DNA of 64,000 nt from Purpureocillium takamizusanense. Taxonomy: Eukaryota; Ascomycota; Sordariomycetes; Hypocreales; Ophiocordycipitaceae. Numbering within the stretch: the stretch's first letter is position 1; the number at the start of each line of letters is the position of its first letter. The translations under genes were made by a program, and so were the position numbers. Below are positions 41,115 to 53,513 of the stretch, one piece after another. Location of the stretch: positions 1,240,001 through 1,304,000 of the forward strand of contig NC_063070.1 of NCBI RefSeq assembly GCF_022605165.1, read 5' to 3'. The notes under the pieces are model-generated. The model made no database searches, was not told where the DNA came from, and saw only the letters and a list, made by a program, of their open reading frames with translations.

Positions 41115-43468
41115 ATGGCTTCTGCTGCGCCCGGCGCCGCCAGGATGGACCGCGATCAGGTCCTGACGGCGGACGTCATTGATTCCATGATTGTCAATGG
41201 AGACACCATCGTCATCTTCCAAGACTATGTCCTGCGTCTCAACTCGTGGCTCGCCCTCCACCCCGGAGGCAGCCTCGCAATCCTGCACATGGTGGGCAGA
41301 GATGCGACGAACGAGATCACTGCGTAATTGCCCACCTCTCCTTGTCCGTGTCCCATTACCCGTCTCGTTGCGGCTCGCGGGCGCGGGGGTCGTCAATGGC
41401 CCGACGTCTGCTCGAGTGCGCGCACAGTAACCCGGGGCGGCGACAGGCACAGGCACCAACCAGAGCCGACAGGGACAGGGAAGGAAGGGGATTTGGGTAT
41501 TTGAGTGGCGAGGACAAGTCGATTGTTCTTTTAAGCTTAAAAATCTTCCCCGGACTTTGCCCACGACGGCGGCGAGCACCCCTCGCCTTTTCTAGTATTT
41601 TGGTGTCTGACTATGTCGCATCGGTGCCTGCTTGGCATCGGGCCCGTCCCCCATCCACCCTCCACTCCCGCCTTGTCAGACGATGAGAAAATAAAAAAAG
41701 AATCACAAATCATATACCTGCAAATCAGGGTGCTGACGCCGTGGGGAATAGGTACCATTCAGCCGCAACCCTAAAGACCATGAAGGCCTACCGGATCGGC
41801 CGGAAACCAGCTGGCCCGTGGGCCAATAGGACGCCGCCAATCAGGGGCGGCTTTCGCAAATGTCTCGACATCGCGCCGGAAGCTTCGGAAACCACATGCA
41901 ATGTAGGCGGCCCTGGGTCGTCTGCGGAGAAGGGCGCCCTGCTTATCCCTGGATGCCCTGGCGCTACGCCAACTCACCCGGCCAGCCACGGCGCCGCAAC
42001 CGCCTGCCAACGGGACGATGCCGGCTCCTGCTCCCGGCGCGCCACCCCGCGCGGCAGTCCATCCCGTCGTGACGAGGAAAAGGGATATGTCAGCGACCCG
42101 GAGAAGCGCCCGCTCGTGCCCCGGGGTCGGCCGGCCTTGACGCCCGGCCAGTACACCGACTGGGCGATTCACCAGGGCCGGAAGATGGACGCCCGCGACT
42201 ACCCTTCGCTCGACGCCGACGTGCAGCAGGCCATTGCCGAAAAGTACAGCGCGCTGCACGACCGCATCTCCGACGAGGGCCTCTACGACTGCCCGTACCT
42301 CGAGTACGGCAAGGAGATGGTTCGCTACCTGACCCTGTTTGGGCTCTTTGTCTATGCCCTGTCCAAGGCCTGGTACTTGACGTCTGGCTTGTTCCTCGGT
42401 CTCTTTTGGGTTTGTCATGCCGCGCCCCCTGCCAGCCTTGAGCCTCGACGTGACGAAGCTGACACGGACAGCATCAACTCATGTTTACGGCTCACGATGC
42501 CGGCCATCGAGCCATTACGCACATCTTCACCGTGGACACGCTGATTGGCATGTTCATTGCCGACTTTTGCTGCGGGCTGTCGATTGGGTGGTGGAAGAGC
42601 AGCCACAACGTCCACCATCTCATCACCAACCACCCGGTAAGCGCGCCGCCCGTGCCCGTGCCCGTCGCCCGCCCCAAGTCGAGTGCCTTTGCTAACCGAT
42701 GCGCCCGCGCCCTAGGAGCACGATCCCGACATCCAAAACATTCCCCTCTTTGCCACGTGCCCCAGCTTCTTCAAGTCCCTCCACTCCAGCTACTATGACT
42801 TTACCTTTGCCTGGGACGCCGTGGCCGAGTTCCTGGTGCCGTACCAAAAGTACACGTATTACCCGGTCATGGGCATCGCCCGCTTCAACCTGTACCTGCT
42901 CTCGTGGCTGCACGTTCTGTCGTCCAAGTCCTCGTCGCTGGGCAGCAGCAAGGCGTGGTGGATCCGGCCCGCCGAAATCACCTTCATGGCGGGCTACTGG
43001 TTCGTCTTTGGCTACCTCCTCCTGTGGCGGACGCTGCCGGACTGGCCGACGCGCGTCGGCTTCGTGCTGGCGTCTCACATTGTCACGATGCCGCTGCACG
43101 TCCAGATCACGCTGTCGCACTGGGGCATGTCCACGTCGGACCTGGGCGAGGACGAGTCGTTTCCGCAGCGCCAGCTCCGGACGACCATGGACGTGGCCTG
43201 CCCGGCATGGCTCGACTTCATCCACGGCGGCCTGCAGTTCCAGGCCGTCCACCACCTCTTCCCCCGGGTGCCCCGGCACAACCTGCGCAGGGTGCAGGGC
43301 ATGGTCAGGGAGTTTTGTCAGGAGACGGGCATCCACTATTCGATCCTGGGCTTTGTAGACGGCAACCGCAAGGTGCTGGGCCGGCTGGACCAGGTCAGCG
43401 ACCAGGTCAAGATCCTCGTCAGCTGCCAGAAATACATGGCCGAGACGGGTGAGAGCGGTCTGCACTGA
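41115..43468 (+). CDS. Sphingolipid delta-8 desaturase (cytochrome b5 + fatty acid desaturase), four exons
   Basis: Exons 41115-41323, 41752-42409, 42472-42636 and 42716-43468 join to 594 residues. The N-terminal cytochrome b5 domain has the heme motif HPGG (His49-Gly52) and AYHS after the first junction as the second heme ligand. The three desaturase boxes are HDAGH (297-301), HNVHH (334-338) and QAVHH (520-524); replacing the first His of box 3 with Gln is the mark of b5-fused front-end desaturases. Junctions restore FW|HQLMFTAHDAGH and TNHP|EHDPDIQN. Members act in the ER on the long-chain base of (glucosyl)ceramides, with cytochrome b5 as electron donor. The first intron (428 nt) is far longer than others in this window. 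Length agrees with fungal SLDs. No neighbouring ceramide gene. Confidence 0.93.
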
Positions 43469-44682
43469 GTTGTTTTTTTCTTGTTTGGCGTGGGGGCGCA
43501 ATAGATTTTGTTTGTTTGGCGAGCAGTAACTAAACGTTGTGTGCTTGACTGCTACTGCCTGCCGGGGTGACCCTTGACGGGCGTGAGTGATCTGGCTTGC
43601 AGGCACAAGTGACACAGCGATTCTCTGCGACCAATGCCCAGGGTCCCGCAGCTCAGTCAGCCCTACGCACCATGAAACAGGCCATTCCGTCGCTTGCGTT
43701 GCATCAGACGGCTGGGGCCGCCTGGCGCACTCGCGTCGAGGCGGACTCACGTGTTAGCCATGTTAAGCTTGTTATACAACAGTGCACGTGACGAGCCACA
43801 GAACGACTATGCTGTGATGCCCGCTTCGTACTGGACAAGTCCACAAACCCTCGCCCAGCGCGCTCTACATCCCACGCGCCGAGCACCGTCGAGGTCCTTG
43901 CCGAGACCGACGGCGTGTTCCCTGCCAGGAGGACTCACAGACCATGATGCCCCCTGATGCTCGCCCATGACCGTTGCCTGCCGCTGGCGACATCAGACCA
44001 CCCAGCGCTTATCCCCGGGCGCACGGGACAACTCAACGTCTGCGGCAGTCGCGGCGGCGTCTCCAGCTGTTCGTGAATGTCATCGCCGTCGCGGGACGAC
44101 GCCGGACGACCCGGCTGGTGCCCACACGACGCATGGCGGTTGGTCCGGAACGACGGCCCCCCCCGTGCGCGCACCAATCTCGAAGCCTTACTCAGACTCT
44201 GACGCCGGCCAACGTGGACGGCTGTCGACGGTCCGTCTGTTGGCGAACGAATCCACGACTTGCCGGTGTGTCCACCGTATAAGCACCGTTATGGCGTGCA
44301 GCAGCTGAGGGGTCGAGGACTCACGGGCCTCCATTTCGGATGCCCCTATACTGTACTTTGGTACTCTCCCCCTCGCCCGACGTCCTGGTCTCGCTGTTGC
44401 TTGGCCGAGCGGTGCAGTAGAACGGACGAGGGGCGCGGGCTGGTGGAAATGACCTGGACAGATACGTACGAGACTCCAACGGCTCGCCCCCAACAGGCTG
44501 GGGGAGTGCTGCTGGCAATGGCGCCACCAGGCGAAAGCCGGGACCCGGGACGTTGTGCGTGCGTCTGATGCATTTAATGTCGTCTGGGTCCGTCTCGCCT
44601 TGGCGGTACCCGATGAGACCATCCTGCAGCATCACGCGTTTCCTTTTGTATCCGGAACCTGTACAGTTTGCGCCGCAGCAGC
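43469..44682. other. Intergenic region (1.2 kb)
   Basis: Between two + strand genes; no supported ORF, RNA or repeat. Confidence 0.5.
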
Positions 44683-46324
44683 ATGAGCGTCATCATCGCG
44701 TCCGCCGAGGGCCTCTCGAGCAGGCAGCTGGCCATTCTCGGCATCCTCCAGCAGGTGGGGGCGGCCTTTTCCATTGCGGGATGCGTCTTTATCATCACGA
44801 CCTTTTGCTTCTGCGATGCCTTCCACAAGCCCATCAACCGACTCGTCTTTTTCGCTTCGCTGGGGAACCTCATGGCCGGCGTGGGGTTCGCCATGGCGGT
44901 CATGTACCTGGACAAGCCCAACAGCGGCGGGTGTCAGATGCAGGGCTTTCTCTTGCACTTGTACGCGAGCCTCGACTGCCTTGGTGGTGGTGGTGGTGGT
45001 GGTCGGCCAGTCACTGACGCGCACATGGCTAGGTTCGTCTCGGCCGACGCCTTCTGGACGCTGGCCATGGCCATCAATGTCTACCTGACCTTTTACTTTC
45101 GGTTCGACGCGCGGCGGCTCCGCAAGATGGAGGTTCCGTACCTCGTCGTGTGCTACGGCCTGCCGTTTGTGCCTGCCTTTTCGTACCTGTTCATCAGGGA
45201 CAAGAGCGGCATGCGCATCTACGGCTCCTCGGGCATGTGGTGCTGGATCGTGCCCAAGTGGGACTACCTGCGCATCGCGACCTTTTACGGGCCCGTCTGG
45301 TAAGGCGAAACCTCCCCGCCCGCCTTCCGAACGACGCCGACGCCGACGCTGACACTGCGGCGGCGGCCCGCGCAACAGGGCGACCATTGTGCTGACGCTG
45401 GCCATCTACCTGCGGTCGGGCGGCACCATCTACCGCAAGCGCCAGCAGCTGCGCAAGCTGCAGGAGACGAGCTCGGTCGGCCTGTCGTCCATCACCCGCG
45501 GCGGCGGCGCGGAGCCGACCATGACCAACATCAAGACGACAGAGGTGGTGGTCACGTCGGAGATTGTGAGCCCCGCCGAGACGCTGGAGATGCAGGCCCT
45601 GGGCGGCCAAGCGACGGCGCATGCCACGACGACGGTGCCGAGACGGCGCGACGATGACGATGGCGACGACGATGGTGGCAGCGGCGGCGGCGGCCTCGAC
45701 GAGGGCAGAGCGGACGAGGCGCCGACGAATGCGGGGTCGCACGCCGCGGGCACCTCGGGCAGCGGCGTCCCGCGGCCGCGGCGACGGGTCCACCAGGAGA
45801 TCAACAACGCCGCGTGGCAGTACACCAAGTGCGCGATGCTCTTCTTCATGGTCATCCTCATCACGTGGACGCCCTCGAGCGCCAACCGCGTCCACACCTT
45901 CATCAACCCAAACCAGATCAGCCTGCCGCTGCAGTTTATGAGCGCGACGGTGCTGCCGCTGCAGGGCTTCTGGAACGCCATCATCTACGCCGTCACGTCG
46001 TGGGCCGCGTGCAAGAGGCTCTGGGGGCAGATCCAGGACTGGGCGGCCGAGAAGCGGGGCAGGACGACGTGGAGCGGCGGCGCCGCTGCCGGCCAGCCGT
46101 CCACCGCCGACGGCCGCGCCCGCGGCTCGTGGGTCCGGCATGAGGACGCGCAGGCGCCGTCGCGGGGGCGGAGCAGCAACATGAAGCGGGGGGCGACGAC
46201 GACGCAGAGCGCGAGCCGCGACGGCGACTCGGAGAGCATGAGGGTGCTGGCCAAGAGCGCCCACGGGTCGGTGGACATGGACGAGCGCAGCGTGAGCGTC
46301 GCGCCGTCCCGCAGCGAGACGTGA
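44683..46324 (+). CDS. G-protein-coupled receptor, cAMP-receptor-like (Git3/CAR type), three exons
   Basis: Exons 44683-44960, 45033-45299 and 45379-46324 give 496 residues. Intron 1 is 72 nt, open in frame, but its removal restores GFLLHLFVSADAFWTLAMA (TM3), which fits the family, and a CTGAC branch site is present. Junction 2 reads YGPVW|ATIVLTL. Features: TM1 near 17-40 after an extracellular N-terminus, CFCDAFHKPINRLVFF loop, TM2, TM3 with following YFRFDARRLRKME, TM4 and TM5, a large acidic and Gly/Ser-rich third intracellular loop (about 210-330), then TM6 (MLFFMVILITWTPSSANR) and TM7 (SATVLPLQGFWNAIIYAV). A plasma-membrane sensor expected to couple to a heterotrimeric G protein and cAMP signalling; the ligand is unknown. 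Confidence 0.9.
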
Positions 46325-46950
46325 GCGTCTCATGCGACGTGCTGTATAATTTTCCCTTCTTTGTTTGTGTGTACTTTTTCCCATACGTACCCAGTGCGCC
46401 GTACGTGTGTACTCTGTGCGTCGTCGTCGTCGAGCGAAAAATACAAAAGCTTAATCTTGGCCGCCAACATGAAGAAGCTTGGCAGGGTCCGCCCGTGCCC
46501 GGCAGTTGATGACTCTTGGGACGGTGGGCGTCGGACGTGCGTGCCAACGTCAGTGGCAAGCAGTCAGGGGGTGCTGCGGTGGAGGATTTGTTGTAACGTG
46601 CGCCGTCTGGGGTCAACATGAAGACCCCAACTTGACGTTACTTACGGCACCGTCATGTGTGTCAGTCAGCCCGGCCTGTGCAACAGGACGCACCCGAGCA
46701 TCAATCTCCAGCAACGTCCCCCACGTCTGCAAGCCTCCATGCCATGTGTGTGGCACGTGGGAAATGTCTCGGCGCTCTGACATTCCCCTGGCCAGAGCTG
46801 ATGGCGGGGAGGACCCGACCCACGGAAACTGGAGGAGGCATCGATACTGGGGGATTGCTGGGGCCAACATGCGCATACCTCGAGGGCCCAAGCTCAGCGT
46901 GGTGCCTCGAGCGCACGCAGGAGAGTGAAAGTTGTCTACTACTGCTAGTA

Positions 46951-46972
46951 GCAGCAGCAGCAGCAGCAGCAG
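46951..46972. repeat. GCA trinucleotide repeat (~7 copies)
   Basis: Perfect GCA tract in intergenic DNA. Confidence 0.85.
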
Positions 46973-47100
46973 GCGCCTGACAGGTCATTGCCGCGCCGCG
47001 CCCGCGACGACCAACACGGCGCACGACGCAATACGTGTGATGTGGTGTTGGCGCCATCGACAGTTTCTACATACGTACGATGCAACGCGCCACCATCGCA

Positions 47101-47130
47101 TCCTTGCTTCCTTGCTTCCTTGCTTCCTTG
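47101..47130. repeat. TTGCTTCC octamer repeat (~3.5 copies)
   Basis: Tandem CTTGCTTC units followed by the degenerate CTTGATTGCTTGC. Confidence 0.8.
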
Positions 47131-50100
47131 CTTGATTGCTTGCTTTTGCCGAAGCAGCCGGGTGCGGACCCTTCCTTACTCTTCCCAAGTTTTATTCCCG
47201 TGGATATTACACGTCGCATATTGATTTCGTGCAGAGTGCGTGGTTCAATATATGCAGGTGTTGTTGGTCCCCCGTCGGGGGCAGGAGATTGCGGCATCCG
47301 CCACTGCACGCACATGCGTTTCCTGCCTGCCTGCCTGTCCGGCATCACGGCTTGGTCAAGCGGACGAACCAACGCAAAGGAGGGGCGGTGCGTGCGTCGA
47401 CCACCGTCCCGGGGTCCGGCCGTGATGGAAACGCAACGCAGGTGGTACGTTACTGCAAAAGAATCTCTACACACACGCAAAAGGGCCGGTCTGGCCGTCG
47501 TGGATCCGATGGGGTGCTCCGCGGCGACGGATCGGTGGTTCCGGGGCGCGGAGGCGTCGAGGTTGTCGAGACCAGGGCAGGATCGCTCTCGTTGCGAGGT
47601 ACCGTCTGTCAGCCCACGGTGTCTGTCCGTCCGTCATATCTGAGGCGGCCGTCATGCGGACGGAGTCAGGGGAGTCTACTGACCATGCAAGTCAAAGCGG
47701 ACGAAATGCTCCAGCTCTCCTGCCTGCCTGCACAAAATGGCCCCCGTCGACACTCTTGTGTCTCGTCATCTCCGAGTACGCTGTCCGCGTCCTGGCCATG
47801 TCGGGAAAGGGGTCGAGCCATGGTTGGTGCAATACGATGCCAACTGATGGAGTCACTCTGGTTGCGTTCGACCGCCTGCAGAGATCGGGTTGCTTTGGAC
47901 CAGGAGAGGAGCTGAACGCAAGCAGGAGCCAGCGGCTGGCCAGTCCGATGTCAGATTGATGGGATGCCGGGGCATGACTGCAGACAGACCATGCGTCGCC
48001 CGCCCGTCTTCTCTCTCCTCTCATGACCTCTGGTGTTGATGCTGTCTGTCCCACGCTGTTCGTGCGGTGTGCCGTGCCCCTTGTGGCTACGTCCTGGGCG
48101 TCGAGTTGATCCCTAATCCCACGTGCATTCGTGTTACATCTGTCCCATGAATCATGGGCCATGTATGACTTGTCTAGGCCAGTGCATGCTCGCGGGATAG
48201 GGGGCACCCAACCTGCTACCGTTGTTTGTCTGAATCTCACTGACCAAATAGAGTATGTTTGTTAGTCTCGGAACTCATCGGCGATCAAAGTCCAAGGGGT
48301 AATTGTTCGAAGAAGACGTCTTTCCAGTCCCCATCATTCATGAGTTTGCCCCCGCGCCGTATCCGGTCCATCTGGCGTGCTGGCGAGACTGACCCATCGC
48401 GAGCGTCGCCCGGTACATGAGGCCTAGGCTGAGCCCTCATCCCGCAAGTAGCCTCCTCCAACCCATGGAGAAGGCAAACGCGGAAGCCCAAAACCTCGCG
48501 CAGGTCCAGACCGCAGGCAAGCCTGGAGCAAGTCGTGCAGTTTGGATAAAGTCGTTGCGGCCTGGCCGGCCGACCGGCTCTCCACTGCCCTCTCCCCGCC
48601 GCCCAGCCAGCTCCTTCATCCTTCGCCATCATCACATCACCATGTTGCTCCATGTCTCATCCCGCACCGTCCCGCCGGGCCGGGTGGTCCCCTCGGGCAG
48701 TCGCCTGCTGCCACTCCCCCGCGTTGCGCCGCAGCTCTGCCGTCGCAAGCGAGAGGGAGCAGTGGGTGAGACGACACGGTGCACCGCCGCTGCAGTCCCC
48801 GTCCCTGGGACGCTCAGTGTGGAGAAAAGCGAGCACGTCGCGGCGAGGGTTGGGAGCCCTAGACGAGAGCCTTGCTGGAGTCGACGGCGCGAGCTCCACC
48901 ACCACCATACCTACAAGGTATTCGCACGTACGCACGCATCTCGCCCATGGACCCGGCGCTAGGTACCATCACGGAGAGACGTAGGCCCGTATTGGGCTCA
49001 TTGTGTGGGAAGCGTCACGGGCGAAGAATCTCCTCGCACGCGTCCCGCCTCGACACGCCGCTCACAACATATACAGCACACGTGCACGCCCGTGCCTTGG
49101 GTGAAGAACACACGCCGAAGAGCTGCAGAAGAAAAAAAAAACTTAGCTCCGGCAGAGGCGCAGATCCAATTACCTATTTCTGCGGGGCCGTGTCGCATTA
49201 GCGGCGCCTCCGTCCACGTCGAGAGCCCCTCTGGTGGCTTCATGTTGTCGACGCCTGTCCCGAAGGGGCAAGGCATCCGCTGCCTGGCCGCCGGAGCCTC
49301 ACGCATATCCCGGTGCGGCGTCGATTTGCATTTTTTACGTCATGCTAACCACCGACCAGGCCTTTTTATGCGTTTCATACGTGCTGTGGCAGAGAAAGAA
49401 AAAAAAAAATGTGTGCGCCGGTCCGTCCGGCTGGATCGTGTCGATGTATGCCCGCTGACGAAGACGCCGACGACAAGATGCCGGATGGGCGTCCGAGCCG
49501 GAGCCGCGCTGGATGAGCACAAGGTGCATTGGCACAGGCAAGAGTGCGCGGGGAAGCATGCGCCAGCCCGGCCGATCGGAGGCACCGCTGTGGCGCCTGA
49601 TGTGGGCTGCCTACACTGGAGCACATTTTCTTTACGTAGATGGGCGGCGATGCTCGAGTCAAACTTTGTTTCGCGCCACCCGCAGCCGCACACCAGAGAG
49701 ACGGACACCACAGCCCCCAGCGAGCGCGCTCCGGATCCGCGCGGCAATGTGCGTTCTTCCCGTCGTCGCTCGTAACTACCTCTTGTCGGAGGTAGGTGGC
49801 GAGGCGCAAATCCAGGCCCGGACGAGCGCTGCCGCACCGTGGCCGTGCATGGCGGCGTCCGTCGTGATGCCAGATACTGCAGTCGACTGCCGATGAGGTC
49901 CGTCGTATGCACGCCTCACGTCCCGGACATCCGACCTCACCCAGCGAGGGTAGGCTCGCAGGTCGCCCCCGCCGCCGCCTCGGGTCCCATGCATGATGCG
50001 TCGTCGCCTCCCCCGCGCGTCCCGTCGCACGCAGCCGTCAACCTAACTTACCCCGGACGGATGGGCGGCGTCTCCTCCCATCAGCCCAGCATCCGGGGAA

Positions 50101-50884
50101 AGGCCCTCCTCGCGGAAGTTTGTTGGCCGTCTCTGGGCGGCGGCGTCGCTTCCACGGTCTGGGGATGCACGAGCCAGTCTCTCTCGCCCCCTCTGCCTCC
50201 CCCCTGTGAGAGAGTGAGTCTGTGTGAGTGTGTGTGTGTATATATGTGGGCGCCGTGATCAGTGCCATACCTTACCATGCCATGGATGGCTTGGCTCGGC
50301 TTGGCTTGGTGCAGCCCGCCCGCGGGTTCCCCTTGACTCGACTCGACGCCACGCCCGCCCGCCCGCTCGCGCAGACTTTTTGCTGTGCAGACCCAGTCAC
50401 TCACTCCCTCGCCCCCGTGCCAGACCCGTACGCCGCCGAACCTTGCTCCATGCGGCGCAATGCTGCTCTCGGCACCTGTATAGCATCTCACGGTTATTGG
50501 CAACAAGATGGGGGGCGGAGCGGCGGTGCCTAATAAATAAACGCGCTCTCCGGGATGGGAGCTGGGTCTGGTCTCTTGGGAAATTTTTCATATCGGAGAA
50601 CTGGAACATATCACTGCCTGGCCCACCTCCCTCTCGTACTACGACCGCATATTCCGGGGCTAGGAGAGGCATCTGACTCGGGGCCAGCGCCGGGAGCATC
50701 AGGTCACCACAATTACTACTGTACCCGAACCGGGAACTGCTTTTCTGCCTCCTCTATCTCCTCGAAACCTCCCCTCCCCTTCTCTTCCCCTCCCCTCCTG
50801 TTGCCCTTCTCTCTCACTCCGCAAACCCCTCCCCCGGACGGATCTGTGCCAGTCGTCCCCCCCCCTCCTCCTCGCCCAGCAACC

Positions 50885-52700
50885 ATGGGCAGCCCCGACA
50901 ACAAGTCAAAGAGCCCAGCGTCGTCGGACCCCGAGCGCGTGGGCGAGTCCCCGGCGCTGGCGGACGCGGAGTGCAAGGACGTGGCGAGCGCCCACGACGC
51001 GCCCCACGACGCCGTCTTTGGCGAGATCACGGAGGATGGGCCCAACTACCGCAGCGTACGCCGTGCCCTCCCCCCAGCTCTGTGCCTGTGCCTGCGCCTG
51101 CGCGCCAGTCCCCCTTTCCGCCGGGAAGAGGGGGCTATCAGGCTTGCTCGCTCGATCTAGGAACCACATAGACTGACTCGTCCTCTTCCTCCTCGCAGCT
51201 TGGCTGGCTGGGGACCGTGGCCCTCATGATGAAGACGCAGATCGGCCTCGGGGTCCTGTCCATCCCGTCGTCGTTTGACGCGCTGGGGCTGATCCCGGGG
51301 CTCATCTGCCTCCTCGCCGTCGCCTCCATCACCACCTGGTCGACGTACATCATCGGCGTCTTCAAGAAGCGCCACCCCGAGGTCTACAGCATCGACGACG
51401 CCGGCGGCCTCATGTTTGGGCGCATCGGGCGCGAGACGCTGGGCGCCGCGTTTTGCATATGTGAGTTTGAACAAACCACGAGACTCGGTTTCGACGGGTT
51501 GGTGGTCAGTTTCTGACGCTCTGTAGTGTGGATCTTTGCCGCCGGCTCCGGCATGCTGGGCATCTCCATCGGCCTCAACGCCGTCTCGACCCACGGTGCC
51601 TGCACCGCCATCTTCGTCGTCGTCGCCGCCGTCATCGGCTTCTCGTTTGGCAGCATCCGCACCCTCAGCCGCATCAGCTGGCTGGCCTGGATCGGCCTGA
51701 CGTGCATCATGATCTCGAGTAAGTCTGGACCGTGCACGAAGCGTCGCCGGGGACACGGGGCACGAGGACTAACCCGTCCACCACGCACACAGTCTTCACC
51801 GTCACCATCGCCGTCGGCATCCAGGAACGACCCGCCGCCGCGCCCAAAGAGGGCCCGTGGTCCTCCGACTACAAGCTCTTCAAGACGCCCTCGTTCACCT
51901 CCGCCATCTCCGCCGTGTCGACGCTCGTCTTCGCCTACGCCGGCACCCCGGCCTTCTTCTCCATCGTGGCCGAGATGCGCGACCCCAACGAGTACACCAA
52001 GGCGGTGCTCATCTGCCAGTCGGGCGCCACCATCACGTACATTGTCATCGGCACCGTCGTCTACTACTTTTGCGGCCACTTCGTGGCGTCGCCCGCCCTC
52101 GGCTCGGCGGGCGTCCTGGTGAAGAAGGTGGCGTACGGCCTGGCGCTGCCGGGCCTCATCGTGACCACCATTCTCGTCATTCACGTAAGTCCAGCGTCGG
52201 CTCTGACCCTCCGCCCCCCAGCAGCAGCGTCCGCAACCCCAAATGCCAAACATCCCACGCTGACGCCCCGCCCGCAGCTCCCCGCCAAGTACATCTTCGT
52301 GCGCATCCTGCGTGGATCCGTCCACCTGACGGCCAACGGCGTCGTCCACTGGTCCGTCTGGCTGGGCTGCACCTTTGGCACCACCCTCATCGCGTACCTC
52401 ATCGCGAGCGCCATCCCCGTCTTCGAGGGCCTCGTCGCCCTCATCGGCGCCCTCTTCGGCACCTTTCTGTGCTTCCAGCCCATGGGCTGCATGTGGCTGT
52501 ACGACAACTGGGCCCGGGGCAAGCAGGAACGCTCGCTCAGGTGGATGCTCATGGTCTGCTTCAGCGTCTTCGTCGTCGTGTCCGGCACGTTCCTCATGAT
52601 TGCGGGCACCTACGGCTCCGTCGTCGGCGTCGTCGACTCGTACAAGGCGTCGGGCAGCTCCGGCGGGTGGACATGCAAAGACAACTCGAATTCTGTGTAA
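50885..52700 (+). CDS. Neutral amino-acid transporter, AAAP family (Mtr-like), five exons
   Basis: Exons 50885-51055, 51199-51460, 51527-51718, 51793-52184 and 52278-52700 join in frame to 479 residues. Junctions restore YRS|LGWLGTVALMMKTQIGLG at TM1, FCI|LWIFAAGSG, MIS|IFTVTIAVG and VIH|LPAKYIFVR. The motif MMKTQIGLGVLSIPSSFD and the following STYIIGVFKKRHPEVYSIDDAG are close to those of Neurospora Mtr-type neutral/aromatic amino-acid permeases (Aa_trans). A hydrophilic N-terminus of about 60 residues precedes about 11 membrane segments. Proton-driven uptake at the plasma membrane is expected. Intron 4 (93 nt) is open in frame. A Pro/Thr-rich pyrimidine tract precedes the ATG as common leader sequence. 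Confidence 0.92.
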
Positions 52701-53513
52701 GCTCGGCGAGCGTTGCAGCGACAAAAAAGGATTTCCCTATCGGCGGCGTTTTGGTATGATTTCTACGTTTGCGGGGACATAGACGACTCTTGGCTGCGAT
52801 AGAATGCCAAGATTGATGGTCTGCATCTAGATTCCGTGCACATTTGTCTGACGATTTCACGGCGCATCGGGCCGGACGCATTAAACGAGCCTGGGCACCA
52901 TGCGCATGCATCATCTTCCCCCCCCGAGCGTCGGCATGATTGAGCTTCAGCTTCGCAGCGTTGGCGCAAAGAGTGCCGCATCTGCGATATCGGAGGCTTG
53001 GCAGCGGTGTGACCGGGGGACGGCCCCGTTCCATGATCAATTTGCGCGACGGGGCGGGGAGCGGCTGGGGTGCTGTGGGGCCGCTGCGGGGCCGAGTCCA
53101 GCAGCCGGACGGCCTTCCATTGACTTTGCGTCCTGCTCCCACAAAGGAACGTCGACGTTGGCAACGCGCAGCGTGCTCCCGTGGCGGACTCGACGCCTTC
53201 CAGGCTGGCGTCATGCTACTGCAACTCGAGGTAGTGGCCCCCAGCTACCCAACAGAATCAAGCCCCGCCTGATCACCATCGTGGGCTGGAAAAAGCACGA
53301 CGCGGGAGAAATCAAAGACCTGCCGCCACGGCGGCCGTTTCTCGGTAATTCGGTGTCGCGGCGTTGTGTGAGGGGGATGGCGTTGGTTGGACCGTGGAAC
53401 GGGTGCAGCGTCCTGTGGTACGTGCGCAGCTGGCCCGGATGTTATATATCCCAAGCCACCCCCGCCGGCCTTGGCCTCGCCCGTAGCGGCTTCAGCACCA
53501 CCGACGGCAAACC
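52701..53513. other. Intergenic region with TATA-type promoter of GFA-like gene
   Basis: 813 bp between two + strand genes; apart from the TATA element near its end, nothing supported. Confidence 0.5.
53442..53449 (+). promoter_or_regulatory. TATA box of GFA-like gene
   Basis: TTATATAT lies 65 bp upstream of the ATG at 53514, leaving little room for an upstream coding exon. Confidence 0.6.

Larger units (their letters stand above)
46325..50884. other. Gene-free intergenic region (4.6 kb)
   Basis: The longest gene-free stretch here. ORFs to about 260 codons (for example 49005-49775 plus) show no motif or sensible composition. Contains a GCA repeat (46951-46972), a CTTCCTTG/TTGCTTCC array (47101-47130) and pyrimidine-rich DNA before the amino-acid transporter (about 50740-50880). 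Confidence 0.5.

Noticed and set aside
41752..42409. A further intron in exon 2 of the desaturase, suggested by a Cys/Arg-rich linker
   Set aside because: The frame is open throughout, and the resulting total length (594) agrees with fungal delta-8 sphingolipid desaturases, whose linker is variable.
49005..49775. 256-codon plus-strand ORF in the 46.3-50.9 kb gap
   Set aside because: No recognisable motif or codon bias, and poly-Lys runs come from A tracts; kept out for lack of support.
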